This document shows positions 49,912 to 58,285 of a stretch of DNA of 64,000 nt, piece after piece. The notes beneath the pieces were generated by a model. The model had not been told where the DNA came from. It made no database searches and saw nothing but the letters and a program-made list of their open reading frames with translations. This DNA comes from Paramoeba atlantica (lineage: Eukaryota > Discosea): NCBI GenBank assembly GCA_977017575.1, contig CDRNVI010000080.1:62001-126000 (forward strand), written 5' to 3'. Each line of letters starts with the position of its first letter. Position 1 is the stretch's first letter. Both the position numbers and the translations under genes were made by a program.

Positions 49912-51453
49912 ATGCGGCCCTATCTTATTCTCCTCCTCCTACCCCTTCTTCTGTCCAGCGACGTTTCTTCCCCCGCCCAGCCTCACCCCCCCGACACCCG
50001 CGCCGAGGTTCTCGAGCTCTTCAACCACGCGTACGACAGCTACAAGTCCCACGGCTTCCCCTTCGATGAGATCCGGCCCTGCAGCTGCCGCGGGGTCGAC
50101 ACCCTCTGCGGGTGTGCGCTGACGCTCATCGACGCCCTCCCCTCCCTGGCCGTGGTGGGGCGACACGAGGCGTTCCGGCACGACGTGAAATGGGTCACGG
50201 AGAATGTGCGTTTCGACCAGAACCGGCAGGTCTCGGTGTTCGAGGTGAATATTCGAGTCCTGGGTGGACTGCTGAGCGCACACTTGATGTATGAGGAGGG
50301 GGTGGTGGTTGTGGACCCCGGGGTGGATGACTACAAGGGAGGACTGCTTTTGTTAGCGAAAGATCTTGCGAATCGTCTGTTGCGCGCGTTTGACACCCCT
50401 ACGGGGATACCGTTTGGCTCGGTGAACCTGCGGCATGGTGTTCATGTACGGGAGACCTCTGAGACTGCGACTGCGGCGGGTGGGACATTCCTGCTGGAGT
50501 TTGGTGTTCTGAGTGCGCTCACGGGGGATATGCGATACGCTGAGGCCGCGCGGAGGGCCTCCCGGGCGTTGTTTTACTTCCGCAGTCCGCTGGGGCTTCT
50601 CGGTAATCACATAAACATCACCACCGGGGAATGGACCCAGACGGTCGCCACCGTCGGTACTTCCGTAGACAGTTACCTCGAGTACCTCTTCAAGGCCTAT
50701 GTGCTTTTTGAGGAGGTCGAATTCCTGTGTATGTACCGTAACCTCACATCCGCAGTCGAGAGGTATCTTCGACGTGGAGGGTGGTACCTGGATGTGGAGA
50801 TGGAGTCTGGAATTCTTAACCGTCCCGTTGCCAACGCCCTCGGATTTTTTTACCCCGGACTCCGAGCCTTTGCCGGGGTGTCGCCACGGTGTGTGTGGGA
50901 CACCGTTGAAGCCCCTCTAGGGGTGTGGAAACGGTTTGGGGCCACTCCAGAGGGGTGGGATGTATGGGCCGGGGAGCCTGCAGAGGGCCAGGAGGGGTAT
51001 CCCCTGCGTCCGGAGCTAGCCGAGTCGCTCTATCACCTCTACCGTACCACCCGGGACCCCTACTATCGTACCCAGGCGACGTATCTTGTCCACACCCTGC
51101 GGAACCGTACCCGTGTGAGGTGCGGGTTGAGTGCGTTACCGGATGTGCGGAATAACACTTACAGCGATCACATGGAGTCGTTTGTGCTCAGCGAGACGCT
51201 GTTGTATCTCTATCTTGTGTTCGACGAGGATAATGTCTTGCATCACCGTCCGTATGTGTTCAGCACGGAGGGACATCCGTTTCCTGTGTCTCAGCGGTTT
51301 ATCCTGCGTGATCTGTGGAACTCGACCTCGGTGGAGGAAATGTGGGAGTACTGTGGGTCATTGAGTGTAAGAGACTTTCAGTCCCCACAGCTGACCGCGG
51401 AGGAAATGATGAGCGTGGAGGGAGTGAGGCTAGGTACTGGCGTTCGGTGTTGA
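49912..51453 (+). CDS. EDEM-type GH47 mannosidase-like protein (ERAD)
   Basis: 513 residues. MRPYLILLLLPLLLSS is a signal peptide. GH47 blocks run through the protein: FNHAYDSYKSHGFPFDEIRPCSC, LTLIDALPSLAVVGR, VFEVNIRVLGGLLSAHLMYE, PYGSVN-like IPFGSVNLRHGV, ETATAAGGTFLLEFGVLSALTGD, GTSVDSYLEYLFKAYVLF, LRPELAESLYHLYRTTRDPYY and YVFSTEGHPF. The last two and the length mark it as EDEM rather than a Golgi alpha-mannosidase I. EDEMs recognise or trim mannose on misfolded glycoproteins for ER-associated degradation. No KDEL-like end (stops GTGVRC). The first ~400 bp are much more GC-rich than the surroundings. A Sel1/Hrd3-like gene lies at 62.3 kb. Confidence 0.92.
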   Translation: MRPYLILLLLPLLLSSDVSSPAQPHPPDTRAEVLELFNHAYDSYKSHGFPFDEIRPCSCRGVDTLCGCALTLIDALPSLAVVGRHEAFRHDVKWVTENVRFDQNRQVSVFEVNIRVLGGLLSAHLMYEEGVVVVDPGVDDYKGGLLLLAKDLANRLLRAFDTPTGIPFGSVNLRHGVHVRETSETATAAGGTFLLEFGVLSALTGDMRYAEAARRASRALFYFRSPLGLLGNHINITTGEWTQTVATVGTSVDSYLEYLFKAYVLFEEVEFLCMYRNLTSAVERYLRRGGWYLDVEMESGILNRPVANALGFFYPGLRAFAGVSPRCVWDTVEAPLGVWKRFGATPEGWDVWAGEPAEGQEGYPLRPELAESLYHLYRTTRDPYYRTQATYLVHTLRNRTRVRCGLSALPDVRNNTYSDHMESFVLSETLLYLYLVFDEDNVLHHRPYVFSTEGHPFPVSQRFILRDLWNSTSVEEMWEYCGSLSVRDFQSPQLTAEEMMSVEGVRLGTGVRC

Positions 51454-51530
51454 CTGTCGTGTGAGGAGATTACCCCCCCCGTTACCCTCCCCCACCATTA
51501 CCCTTACCGTTACTTCCCTAGACATATCCT

Positions 51531-52080
51531 AGTACCGGGCGTTACTTAATTACGGAATTTCTTAATTACGGTTAACGGTTAAAATTTTGTCGATTTTAAC
51601 CTTAAATCGGTTAACCGCAATTAGGGAGTAACCTTAATTAAGAAATTCCGTAAATAGGGAAAATGGGTTATGCATGACCGCAATATATTTCAACATCAAT
51701 GAAACGATAACAATCAATCATCAATATCGTGCATCTTATACCCACTAGATTCGAAAGTGCGTTGTAGCTTTCTTCTGGTGGTATCCGCATCATCGTTGCG
51801 TTCCCCGTAGCCAAATCCAAGCTATAATGGTTCCAAGCCCCTCGTAATGCAATTATCTAATACTATGTAGCAACATGGCGCATTCCACATTCCACGACGA
51901 ATGCCAGTCGCTCTATTCCTCGCCCAGGCGGCTTTCTGCTTCCTGATATTCCAGTCACAGGGCGCATAAAATATTTTGCTTGGAAAATAAAAATATCAGT
52001 TTTAATCTTAAATAGATTAACCGTAATTACGTAAAAACCGTAATTAAGGGCAACCGTAATTAAGTAACGCCCGGTACGTA
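51531..52080. mobile_element. 550-bp MITE with 9-bp target duplication
   Basis: ACATATCCT flanks it on both sides (51522-51530, 52081-52089). Inside are inverted ends of at least 24 bp (GTACCGGGCGTTACTTAATT and complement). Subterminal TTAATTACGG words are repeated in both directions, and a second nested inverted pair (ACGGAATTTCTTAATT) occurs at 51553-51656. A 9-bp duplication fits Mutator-like elements. No coding capacity. Confidence 0.8.
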
Positions 52081-52089
52081 ACATATCCT

Positions 52090-52908
52090 TTTTTTTTCCA
52101 AAAAAAGTTAAAATACTACTGTCACCCCCCCCTTTATACTTCCACCGGTTTCGGTACTTTTGGAATTATAAAGGAGGGGGGGTCTGACTTTCGGAAGTAT
52201 AAAGGGGGGGTCTGGTTTTTTGCAAAATCCGCGAAACAAACGTTTTTGAAACAGGGACAAAAAAAAATGCACCGCTTCGCGGCGCTGGTTTCCTATTATT
52301 CTAGCTTTTTCCAAAATCGACTTCTAAAGCGTATTTTGAGGGTTTGGGACCGGAGCACCCGGACAGCACAGATTCCCCACCCAAATTGCAAAAAAATCGG
52401 TACGGGTTCGACATCGGCTGAGACGGAGACCTTCTCGAGCTCAAGTTTTTTTGTGCCTGAAAAACGAATACTCCCCCTCTGTTTAATTTTGATAAATGGA
52501 CTTTTTTTACTTTTATCCCAACTAATGATTCATCAAAAAATTATTTTTTTGATAAGTGAGGGGCTGCGGGTGAAACCTCGTGAAACCTCGCGAAATTTCG
52601 CGAAACCTCGGTGAAACCTTGTGAAACCTAGCCACCTGCAGCCCATCAAATGATAAATCAATTTTTTCCCTCGTTGAAACATATTTCGTTCTCTAGAACA
52701 GCGAAGTCACAAATTTTTCAATTCGAACACCGAAAATGACCCAAATCTGGGGGAAAAAGTTGCCTTTTTCGCCTATAAATCGGACACCTAAAAGCTCTTT
52801 TTGGTTCTTAGTGTCCCCCCTCCCCTTAAGCGCACCCAGTCAGACACCCCATTTAAGCGTACATAGAGTACAGGTATAGATTCCGGCGTCGCAAAGCGGC
52901 GCCAAATT
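52090..52908. other. Intergenic DNA with short repeats
   Basis: No gene seen. 52130-52215 has inverted CCCCCCTTTATACTTCC words (complement GGAAGTATAAAGGGGGG), a small foldback. 52569-52628 is a tandem of TGAAACCTCG units preceded by TGAGGGGCTGCGGG and followed by CTGCAGCCC. The reverse-complement analogue is at 57684-57752. Confidence 0.55.
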
Positions 52909-53470
52909 TTTTATCATGTAGTGATTCAGACGCCCCTTTAAAATTTCGTTTAAAATAAATTATTTTGATAAATGCTAATGATAACCTTTTTTAGGCTCTT
53001 CGTTAAACGCGGTGGTTGTTTTCAACTTAGAAGTCACTCATGCTGCGCGCTTCGCGTTGAAAACTACCTCCACGTTTGACGAAGGGCCTAAAAAAGAAAA
53101 ATCGCGAAAAGATCGCGAATAATCTACTTTTTTGGGGGAAAAAGCTCGATTTTTTGGCGAAAATTGCGAAATTTTAACCCGAATTTGGGCCGTTTTGGAT
53201 GCCTTACCAGTAGGGGCAGGAGACGAATCTGTCGAAAAAAACGTTGTAGAATGGTAGCTGGGGTCCCAAACTCCTAAAACGTGTTTTAGGAGTCGATTTT
53301 GGAAAAATAATATTTTTACTTTTCTTTGGGTAAAAAAAATTTTTTTGGTGTCATCCCAAAAGTTTCGGAAATTTTTATCTGGTCGGATCCCTCCCGCGCG
53401 TGCAAGGGGGGTACCCCCAGGTGGGGTGGAAAATTATCGCCACGGCATACTCTACCACTTCCCGGAGCTT
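52909..53470 (+). repeat. Left arm of a long inverted repeat
   Basis: Matches the reverse complement of about 54880-55440: TTTTATCATGTAGTGATTCA at the outer end, a 105-bp foldback (52989-53093), GGGGTCCCAAACTCCTAAAA, and GGTGGAAAATTATCGCC at the inner end. The spacer (53.5-54.9 kb) holds other repeats. Confidence 0.85.
52989..53093. repeat. 105-bp foldback element, copy 3
   Basis: TTTTAGGCTCTTCGTTAAAC ... GACGAAGGGCCTAAAA. Lies inside the left arm of the long inverted repeat. Confidence 0.92.
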
Positions 53471-53670
53471 CCCGGAGCTACAAATAATATTCCCGAGGCT
53501 AAAAATAATATTTTTACTTTTTTTTGGGTCAAAATGTTTTTTTGGTGTCATCCCAAAAGTTTCGGAAATTTTTATCTGGTCGGATCCCTCCCGCGCGTGC
53601 AAGGGGGGTACCCCCAGGTGGGGTGGAAAATTATCGCCACGGCATACTCTACCACTTCCCGGAACTTCTG
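53345..53670 (+). repeat. Tandem ~195-bp duplication
   Basis: GGTGTCATCCCAAAAGTTTC through GGCATACTCTACCACTTCCC occurs twice, at 53345-53465 and 53540-53660, with a ~75-bp linker between. It belongs to the R2-variant repeat with GGTGGAAAATTATCGCC. Confidence 0.88.
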
Positions 53671-53737
53671 AAAACGTGTTAAAACGCTTATTTGGGTTTC
53701 CCCCGAGGCCCCCAACATGTGGGGAACACATTAAAAT

Positions 53738-53855
53738 CCAGGTATAAAGGGGCGAGGGAGATACGAAGCAACAGATGTAGCAAATTCCCACTGAAAAGAA
53801 ATTGGAAATTTGCTACATCTATTGCTTCGTATCTCCTCGCCCCTTTATACCTGGA
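53738..53855. repeat. 118-bp hairpin with nearly perfect arms
   Basis: TCCAGGTATAAAGGGGCGAG and the complement CTCGCCCCTTTATACCTGGA enclose matched inner arms (GAGATACGAAGCAA, AGATGTAGCAAATT) around a loop of about 17 bases. Only one or two positions in ~50 differ. Flanks do not show the complementarity. Confidence 0.93.
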
Positions 53856-54337
53856 TTCTACAAAATAACTATAGAATCTTTACTGTAGAATCTTTATTGT
53901 TCTACAAAAGATTTCTTCAAAAATTTCGTTGTATCAATCAGTAAAATTCGTGGGCGTCATGGCAGTAAGCATTGACAAAACAATGTCAATTTTCTTCTAA
54001 AAAGTGGCTTCTGAAGGCTTCTGACAAAGTTTGTTGGAAATCGGGTGTGTATCATCTTGGTTGAGTTTACTCTCAACCAAATTTTTTTGGAGATGCTTCG
54101 AGCATCAGCATCCGCCAGCGCACCTAGGCTGGGACTAGGGGGCCACATCTTTTCGAAGACAAACGGCTCTGAGAATTAACGTTAACCCCTTGCAAAAGTG
54201 TCCAGCTGGCCACTCCCAGAAAAGTGGATAGCTGGCCACCTCCTGATTTTGGACTTTTTCTCAACTTCTGCAAAAACAATCCATGGAAAATTCAAAAAAA
54301 ATGACAAATTTACCCAAAACAAACTATAATTATAATT
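53856..54337. other. Intergenic DNA
   Basis: No gene recognised. GTGTCCAGCTGGCCACTCC / GTGGATAGCTGGCCACCTCC is a short imperfect tandem repeat at 54199-54242. Confidence 0.45.
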
Positions 54338-54985
54338 GCGGTGGTTGTATAACTACCGCTCTACCCTCCATTATTGAAAAAAAGTGAACAAAAACAGTGA
54401 AAATATAAAGAGGAACACAGTACTCCCCCTCTCATTAATAATTATAATTATAATCTATAAACCTGTTTAGTTTATAATTATTAATGAGATTCGATAAGTG
54501 ATTTTTTCCTACTATGGACTTCAATTTCTTGATTTTCGAGACACTTCGTTCAACTTGGAAGCAATTTTTAGTGCAAAGTATGTGGTACAGGTGTCTTTGT
54601 AGATAAAAAATGAAAAATTTAAGGTTTATAATTATAAAAGTGAGACTCAGAATTATAATCTCATTAAATTTCTATAAACGATCCCTTTAATGATTTTTGG
54701 AGGTTTATAATTATTAATGAGAGGGGGAGTAATATAATAGAAGAAAAAAATATTAAAAGGGGCTCCGGTGGTCCAAAAACGAAAAAAAAAATTGAAAAAA
54801 ATGGGGGGTCTAGGGGGGCTCCGTGGGGGAGCATACGTCACAAAAAAAAATTGAATTTTTTGCTTTTCAAAATCGAGCGCAGGGAAGTGGTAGAGTATGC
54901 CGCGGCGATAATTTTCCACCCCCCCCATGGGGGTACCCCCCCTGGTACGCGCAGGAGGTGTCCGGCAAGATCAAAATTTCTGAAA
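54338..54985 (+). repeat. Dispersed repeat P, copy 3, interrupted
   Basis: Starts GCGGTGGTTGTATAACTACC. It is split at the TA following ACACAG by the MITE at 54423-54729 and then continues ATATAATAGAAGAAAAAAAT. The right end merges with an R2-variant repeat. Confidence 0.85.
54423..54729. mobile_element. Stowaway-like MITE with TA target duplication
   Basis: 307 bp. Ends CTCCCCCTCTCATTAATAAT and its complement, flanked by TA at 54421-54422 and 54730-54731. Related repeats at 40710 and 63750 show the site with a single TA and no insert. The 25-bp perfect inverted ends, TA duplication and AT-rich inside without coding capacity fit Tc1/mariner-derived MITEs. GGTTTATAATTAT words near each end are subterminal repeats. 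Confidence 0.88.
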
Positions 54986-55440
54986 ATTTTGGGGTGACCG
55001 CAAAATATTTTTTTTTGACCCAAAAAAAGTAAAAATATTATTTTTCCAAAATCGACTCCTAAAACGTGTTTTAGGAGTTTGGGACCCCAGCTACTATTCT
55101 ACGATGCTTTTTTTGTCAGGTTCGCTTCCTACCCCTACTGGTAAGGCGTCAAAAACGGCCCCAATTCGGGTTAAAATTTCGCAATTTTCGCCAAAAAATC
55201 GAGCTTTTTCCCCCAAAAAAGTAGATTATTCGCGATTTTTTCGCGATTTTTCTTTTTTAGGCCCTTCGTCAAACGTGGAGGTAGTTTTCAACGCGAAGCG
55301 CGCAGCATGAGTGACTTCTAAGTTGAAAACAACCACCGCGTTTAACGAAGAGCCTAAAAAAGGTTATCATTAGCATTTATCAAAATAATTTATTTTAAAC
55401 GAAATTTTAAAGGGGCGTCTGAATCACTACATGATAAAAC
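54880..55440 (-). repeat. Right arm of a long inverted repeat
   Basis: Reverse complement of about 52909-53470, including a 105-bp foldback (55255-55359). It ends 56 bp before the start of the next gene. Confidence 0.85.
55255..55359. repeat. 105-bp foldback element, copy 4
   Basis: TTTTAGGCCCTTCGTCAAAC ... AACGAAGAGCCTAAAA; the mirror image of copy 3. Confidence 0.92.
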
Positions 55441-55495
55441 TTTGAACTTTCCTGGTACTCTAAAAATCATTTCTAGATTTCTGATTATTTAAGTC

Positions 55496-56284
55496 ATGTC
55501 TTGTGAAACGGACCTACTGAACGTCATCCAAACAATGGCCAAGGAAAAGAAGCAACTTACGGGAAGCATCAAAAAGCTAGAAACACAAATTGAGGAAATG
55601 GAAAAAAGGAACAACGAACTTTCAACCACCCTTTCGCGTGTAGTAGCCGAAAATTCGGAGCTTTGTCGGTTCGCTTCTCGCCCAGAAGAAACCACACACG
55701 AACGAACAGAAGTGACAAAATATTGGACGCATTTGCTCGAAACAGGAATGTCTTCACATCAAGTCACGGCAATTCGAAGGGCATACGAAGAATTAAAAAC
55801 AAAAACTACATGTACTTCCCTTTGGTTCTTTTCTCCGGAGCCTAGGAGTTCATTGGAAACGTTTTTTACCTTGCCATGGATCATATGGGCGCCCATGCGC
55901 CAAGGCGAAAAAGAAAACCTACACTGTCTTCATTGCAAAGAGCGATTGACTTTCATGAAGCTTTCTCCTGTGCGTCGGATTTTTGATCTTTCGACACCAA
56001 TGTACTATCTTTGTGAAGTGTATCAATGTCGTAGCACTGAGTGTCGTAAGGTAATATCAAGTGATGAAAAGAGCTTAATTTCCAGCCTGTCCCACAAGGC
56101 ACGAAATTCCTTTCCTATTATTAAAACTGAGAAATTGGGGATGACTAGACGACTTTCAACGGCCATTATGGCAATAGGAACTAGTGGTTCTAATATGAGT
56201 GAATTTCAAGGTATTCTGCAAGAAGTGTATGCCGTCGATTACCATCAGCGGACGTTGCAGTATCTTCGAAGTAGACGGCTTTGA
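55496..56284 (+). CDS. DUF6729/KDZ-transposon-associated-like zinc protein
   Basis: 262 residues. Residues 10-60 form a coiled coil (IKKLETQIEEMEKRNNELS). From ~115 the pattern resembles the DUF6729 region found upstream of Kyakuja-Dileera-Zisupton transposases: FTLPWIIWAPMRQ, C-x2-C in LHCLHCKERL, RRIFDLSTPMYYLCEVYQC, a second cysteine pair, ISSDEKSLISSL, then a helical tail (LSTAIMAIGTSGSNMSEFQGILQEVYAVDYHQRTLQYL). No transposase catalytic domain follows in the window. It could be a stand-alone host protein, a domesticated gene or a truncated transposon part. A long inverted repeat ends just upstream. The link is by pattern and moderate. Confidence 0.55.
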   Translation: MSCETDLLNVIQTMAKEKKQLTGSIKKLETQIEEMEKRNNELSTTLSRVVAENSELCRFASRPEETTHERTEVTKYWTHLLETGMSSHQVTAIRRAYEELKTKTTCTSLWFFSPEPRSSLETFFTLPWIIWAPMRQGEKENLHCLHCKERLTFMKLSPVRRIFDLSTPMYYLCEVYQCRSTECRKVISSDEKSLISSLSHKARNSFPIIKTEKLGMTRRLSTAIMAIGTSGSNMSEFQGILQEVYAVDYHQRTLQYLRSRRL

Positions 56285-57378
56285 GAATGCGGAAAATGTT
56301 CCTCTGTAATCCGTTGAGGCAAAGGAGAATTCGCTTTTTAAGAAACATTTCGTAAAAACAGTAGTTAAAGGAATACGTAAAGGATAAATTAAAGATTAGG
56401 TTCCTAATTTTGTCTTGATAGGTTAAAAAACACGCACGACTCTGCACCTTCATCAACGCTACACCTCCTCCCTGACTGATCTCCCCCCCCCCCCTGACTT
56501 TTCCCTCTTTTTCGGTTTTTGACGTTAAGTCAAAGGGTTGAATTTCCTCTCTTTGACGTATACCCCATTTTCAGTTTTATGCATAAAAAACGTAAAGTTA
56601 GTCACTACTCAGTAAAGTTGGCACTTACTAAAAAACTTAATATAACATGTCCTTCCTTTAAGTGCAATCGCAAAAATCATGAATGTCTTCAAAAATTATT
56701 AGTAGCACGTCGTTGTCGTTCACCTTTCTGTTGCAATTCCAACTTTATGTTGCACTTCTCGGCTAAAGAGCATACCAGTTGAGATTTCTTCTCCACCTTT
56801 CCCCCCAGAACACTCCTCTCGCGCTTTTATGCTTTCACCCATTCCCGTCGGTGAACCACATTTTCCTGACCTTCCACCTATCTTCATCCTTCACTTTCAT
56901 GACCTTCCATCTATGAAATAATGGATTTTTGCTACACCCCACCGAACTCAATACATAAATCAATACACTTGAACTGTAACCTCTTCTGCCGGCGGAAGTG
57001 CCAACAAAACTTATTATTAATAAGTTTTGTTAGTATAAATATGGCAGCGTTATAAATTCTGGCAAATTTATAATTATTTATGAAAGGGACAATATAAATT
57101 TCAAAACTGAGGTTCAGCACTCATTCGCAAATATTAAAATAGTTGAGCACATTTCAAATACTGTGACCCCCTTTAACGTAGAATAATGCGTTTTGTCTAT
57201 ATGATAGGGGGGTTGGGGGGGGGGGGTGTATATTAAAGGGGGGTTACAGTACTGTACTTAGTGCTGATCTTCTCCACTTTACACTTTCGCACGTCGTATT
57301 CCTTTTTTCGCCCTATAGCGTTTCACTCGAGCTCGGGAAATCGAATGACCCTGCCCGATAGGCCCTTTGCAGGGCTTT
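56285..57378. other. Intergenic DNA
   Basis: No gene supported. A Cys-rich 67-codon frame from the ATG at 56579 (CPSFKCNRKNHEC, CRSPFCC) has no recognised family. 57000-57090 is AT-rich with AACTTATTATTAATAAGTT, a short palindrome. 57195-57250 contains a G run. Confidence 0.5.
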
Positions 57379-57669
57379 TCACTTGGTCACTTTCCACTTG
57401 ACTTTTTTTGGTGTGCACCCCCCTAGGCCCACCGGAAGCCTACCCCCTAACACCGCGACGGTACCATCTTGTACCGCCGCTTGAATAATCTGGGAATTGC
57501 CCTTCTGGATGGCCACCCCTATTGCCATCAACATATGCGAAAGGCACCCGTTTTTATCCGAAGCGTGGGCCCTCGCCACCTTCTGGAGAAAGTCCAGGGT
57601 CTGAGGGCCTGGAATTCCATACGTTGTGAACGCTAGGGGGTAGAATTCCATCCCTCTCACTTGCGCCAT
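57379..57669 (-). pseudogene. LINE C-terminal fragment
   Basis: 96 residues on the - strand, MEFYPLAFTTYGIPGPQTLDFLQKVARAHA...GNSQIIQAA. This is like the conserved last segment of LINE polyproteins (the Pro-Leu-x-F-x-T-x-G-x-x-G block followed by a helix and a GN/RS-rich end). No RT sequence lies upstream of it, where GTTTCGC repeats begin instead, so it is a 3' remnant. It is the only clear protein remnant on the - strand in the gene-rich half. Confidence 0.5.
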
Positions 57670-57683
57670 CTCGTGGGCGCGAC

Positions 57684-57755
57684 AAACCGCTGTTTCGCGG
57701 TGTTTCGCAGTGTTTCGCGCTGTTTCGGAATAATAACCTGCAGCCCCTCAACTGT
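57684..57755. repeat. Short GTTTCGC tandem with CTGCAGCCCCTCA end
   Basis: GTTTCGCGGTGTTTCGCAGT-like decamers followed by CTGCAGCCCCTCA. The reverse complement resembles 52556-52650. Confidence 0.6.
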
Positions 57756-58003
57756 AGCACCTTATTCGAAATGAATTGAAACCCCCGCACGGAATCCGTG
57801 ACGACCTAAATGCTATGCGGTCCCGAGAGTCAAGGACGCTGAGGAACGTTTGATCGGGCTAAGTCTCTACTTCGTTGACGGGTCAACCAATTGACTGCCA
57901 CTTCGTTTACAGTAAATTCGACTGTCAACGAATTCGCCTAAATTGGGGCTGTTTCACCCAAAAAAGTAGATTATTCATGATTTTTTGGCAATTTTTTCTT
58001 TTT

Positions 58004-58096
58004 TGTTCGCTTCTTTACACGCGGAGGTAGTTTTCAATGCGAAGTGGTGCCTTCTAAGTTGAAAACAACTACCGCGTTTAACGAAGCTACTAGAAA
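58004..58096. repeat. Degenerate 105-bp foldback element, copy 5
   Basis: TTCGCTTCTTTACACGCGG and ACCGCGTTTAACGAAGC with diverged inner arms; the same family as 52989 but older. Upstream sequence (AAAAAAGTAGATTATTC) also resembles the flank of copies 3 and 4. Confidence 0.8.
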
Positions 58097-58285
58097 AGTA
58101 ATATACCCTCCCCGGGTTATGATTTCAATACAATTTATCAAATTTATTCAAGAGTATTATTTAGGTTTTCCTATAGTTTAGGTTCACCTACATTTAATTA
58201 AATTTACACGTTTTTTTTTCTTTTTTACTACTTTACACGTTTAGTTTTTGTTACTGGTCAATTTAAAGCGTTTAATTTTGGCAGA

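Noticed and set aside
56579-56782. 67-codon Cys-rich frame
   Set aside because: Short, no known zinc pattern repeated, no conservation evidence; kept only as a remark.
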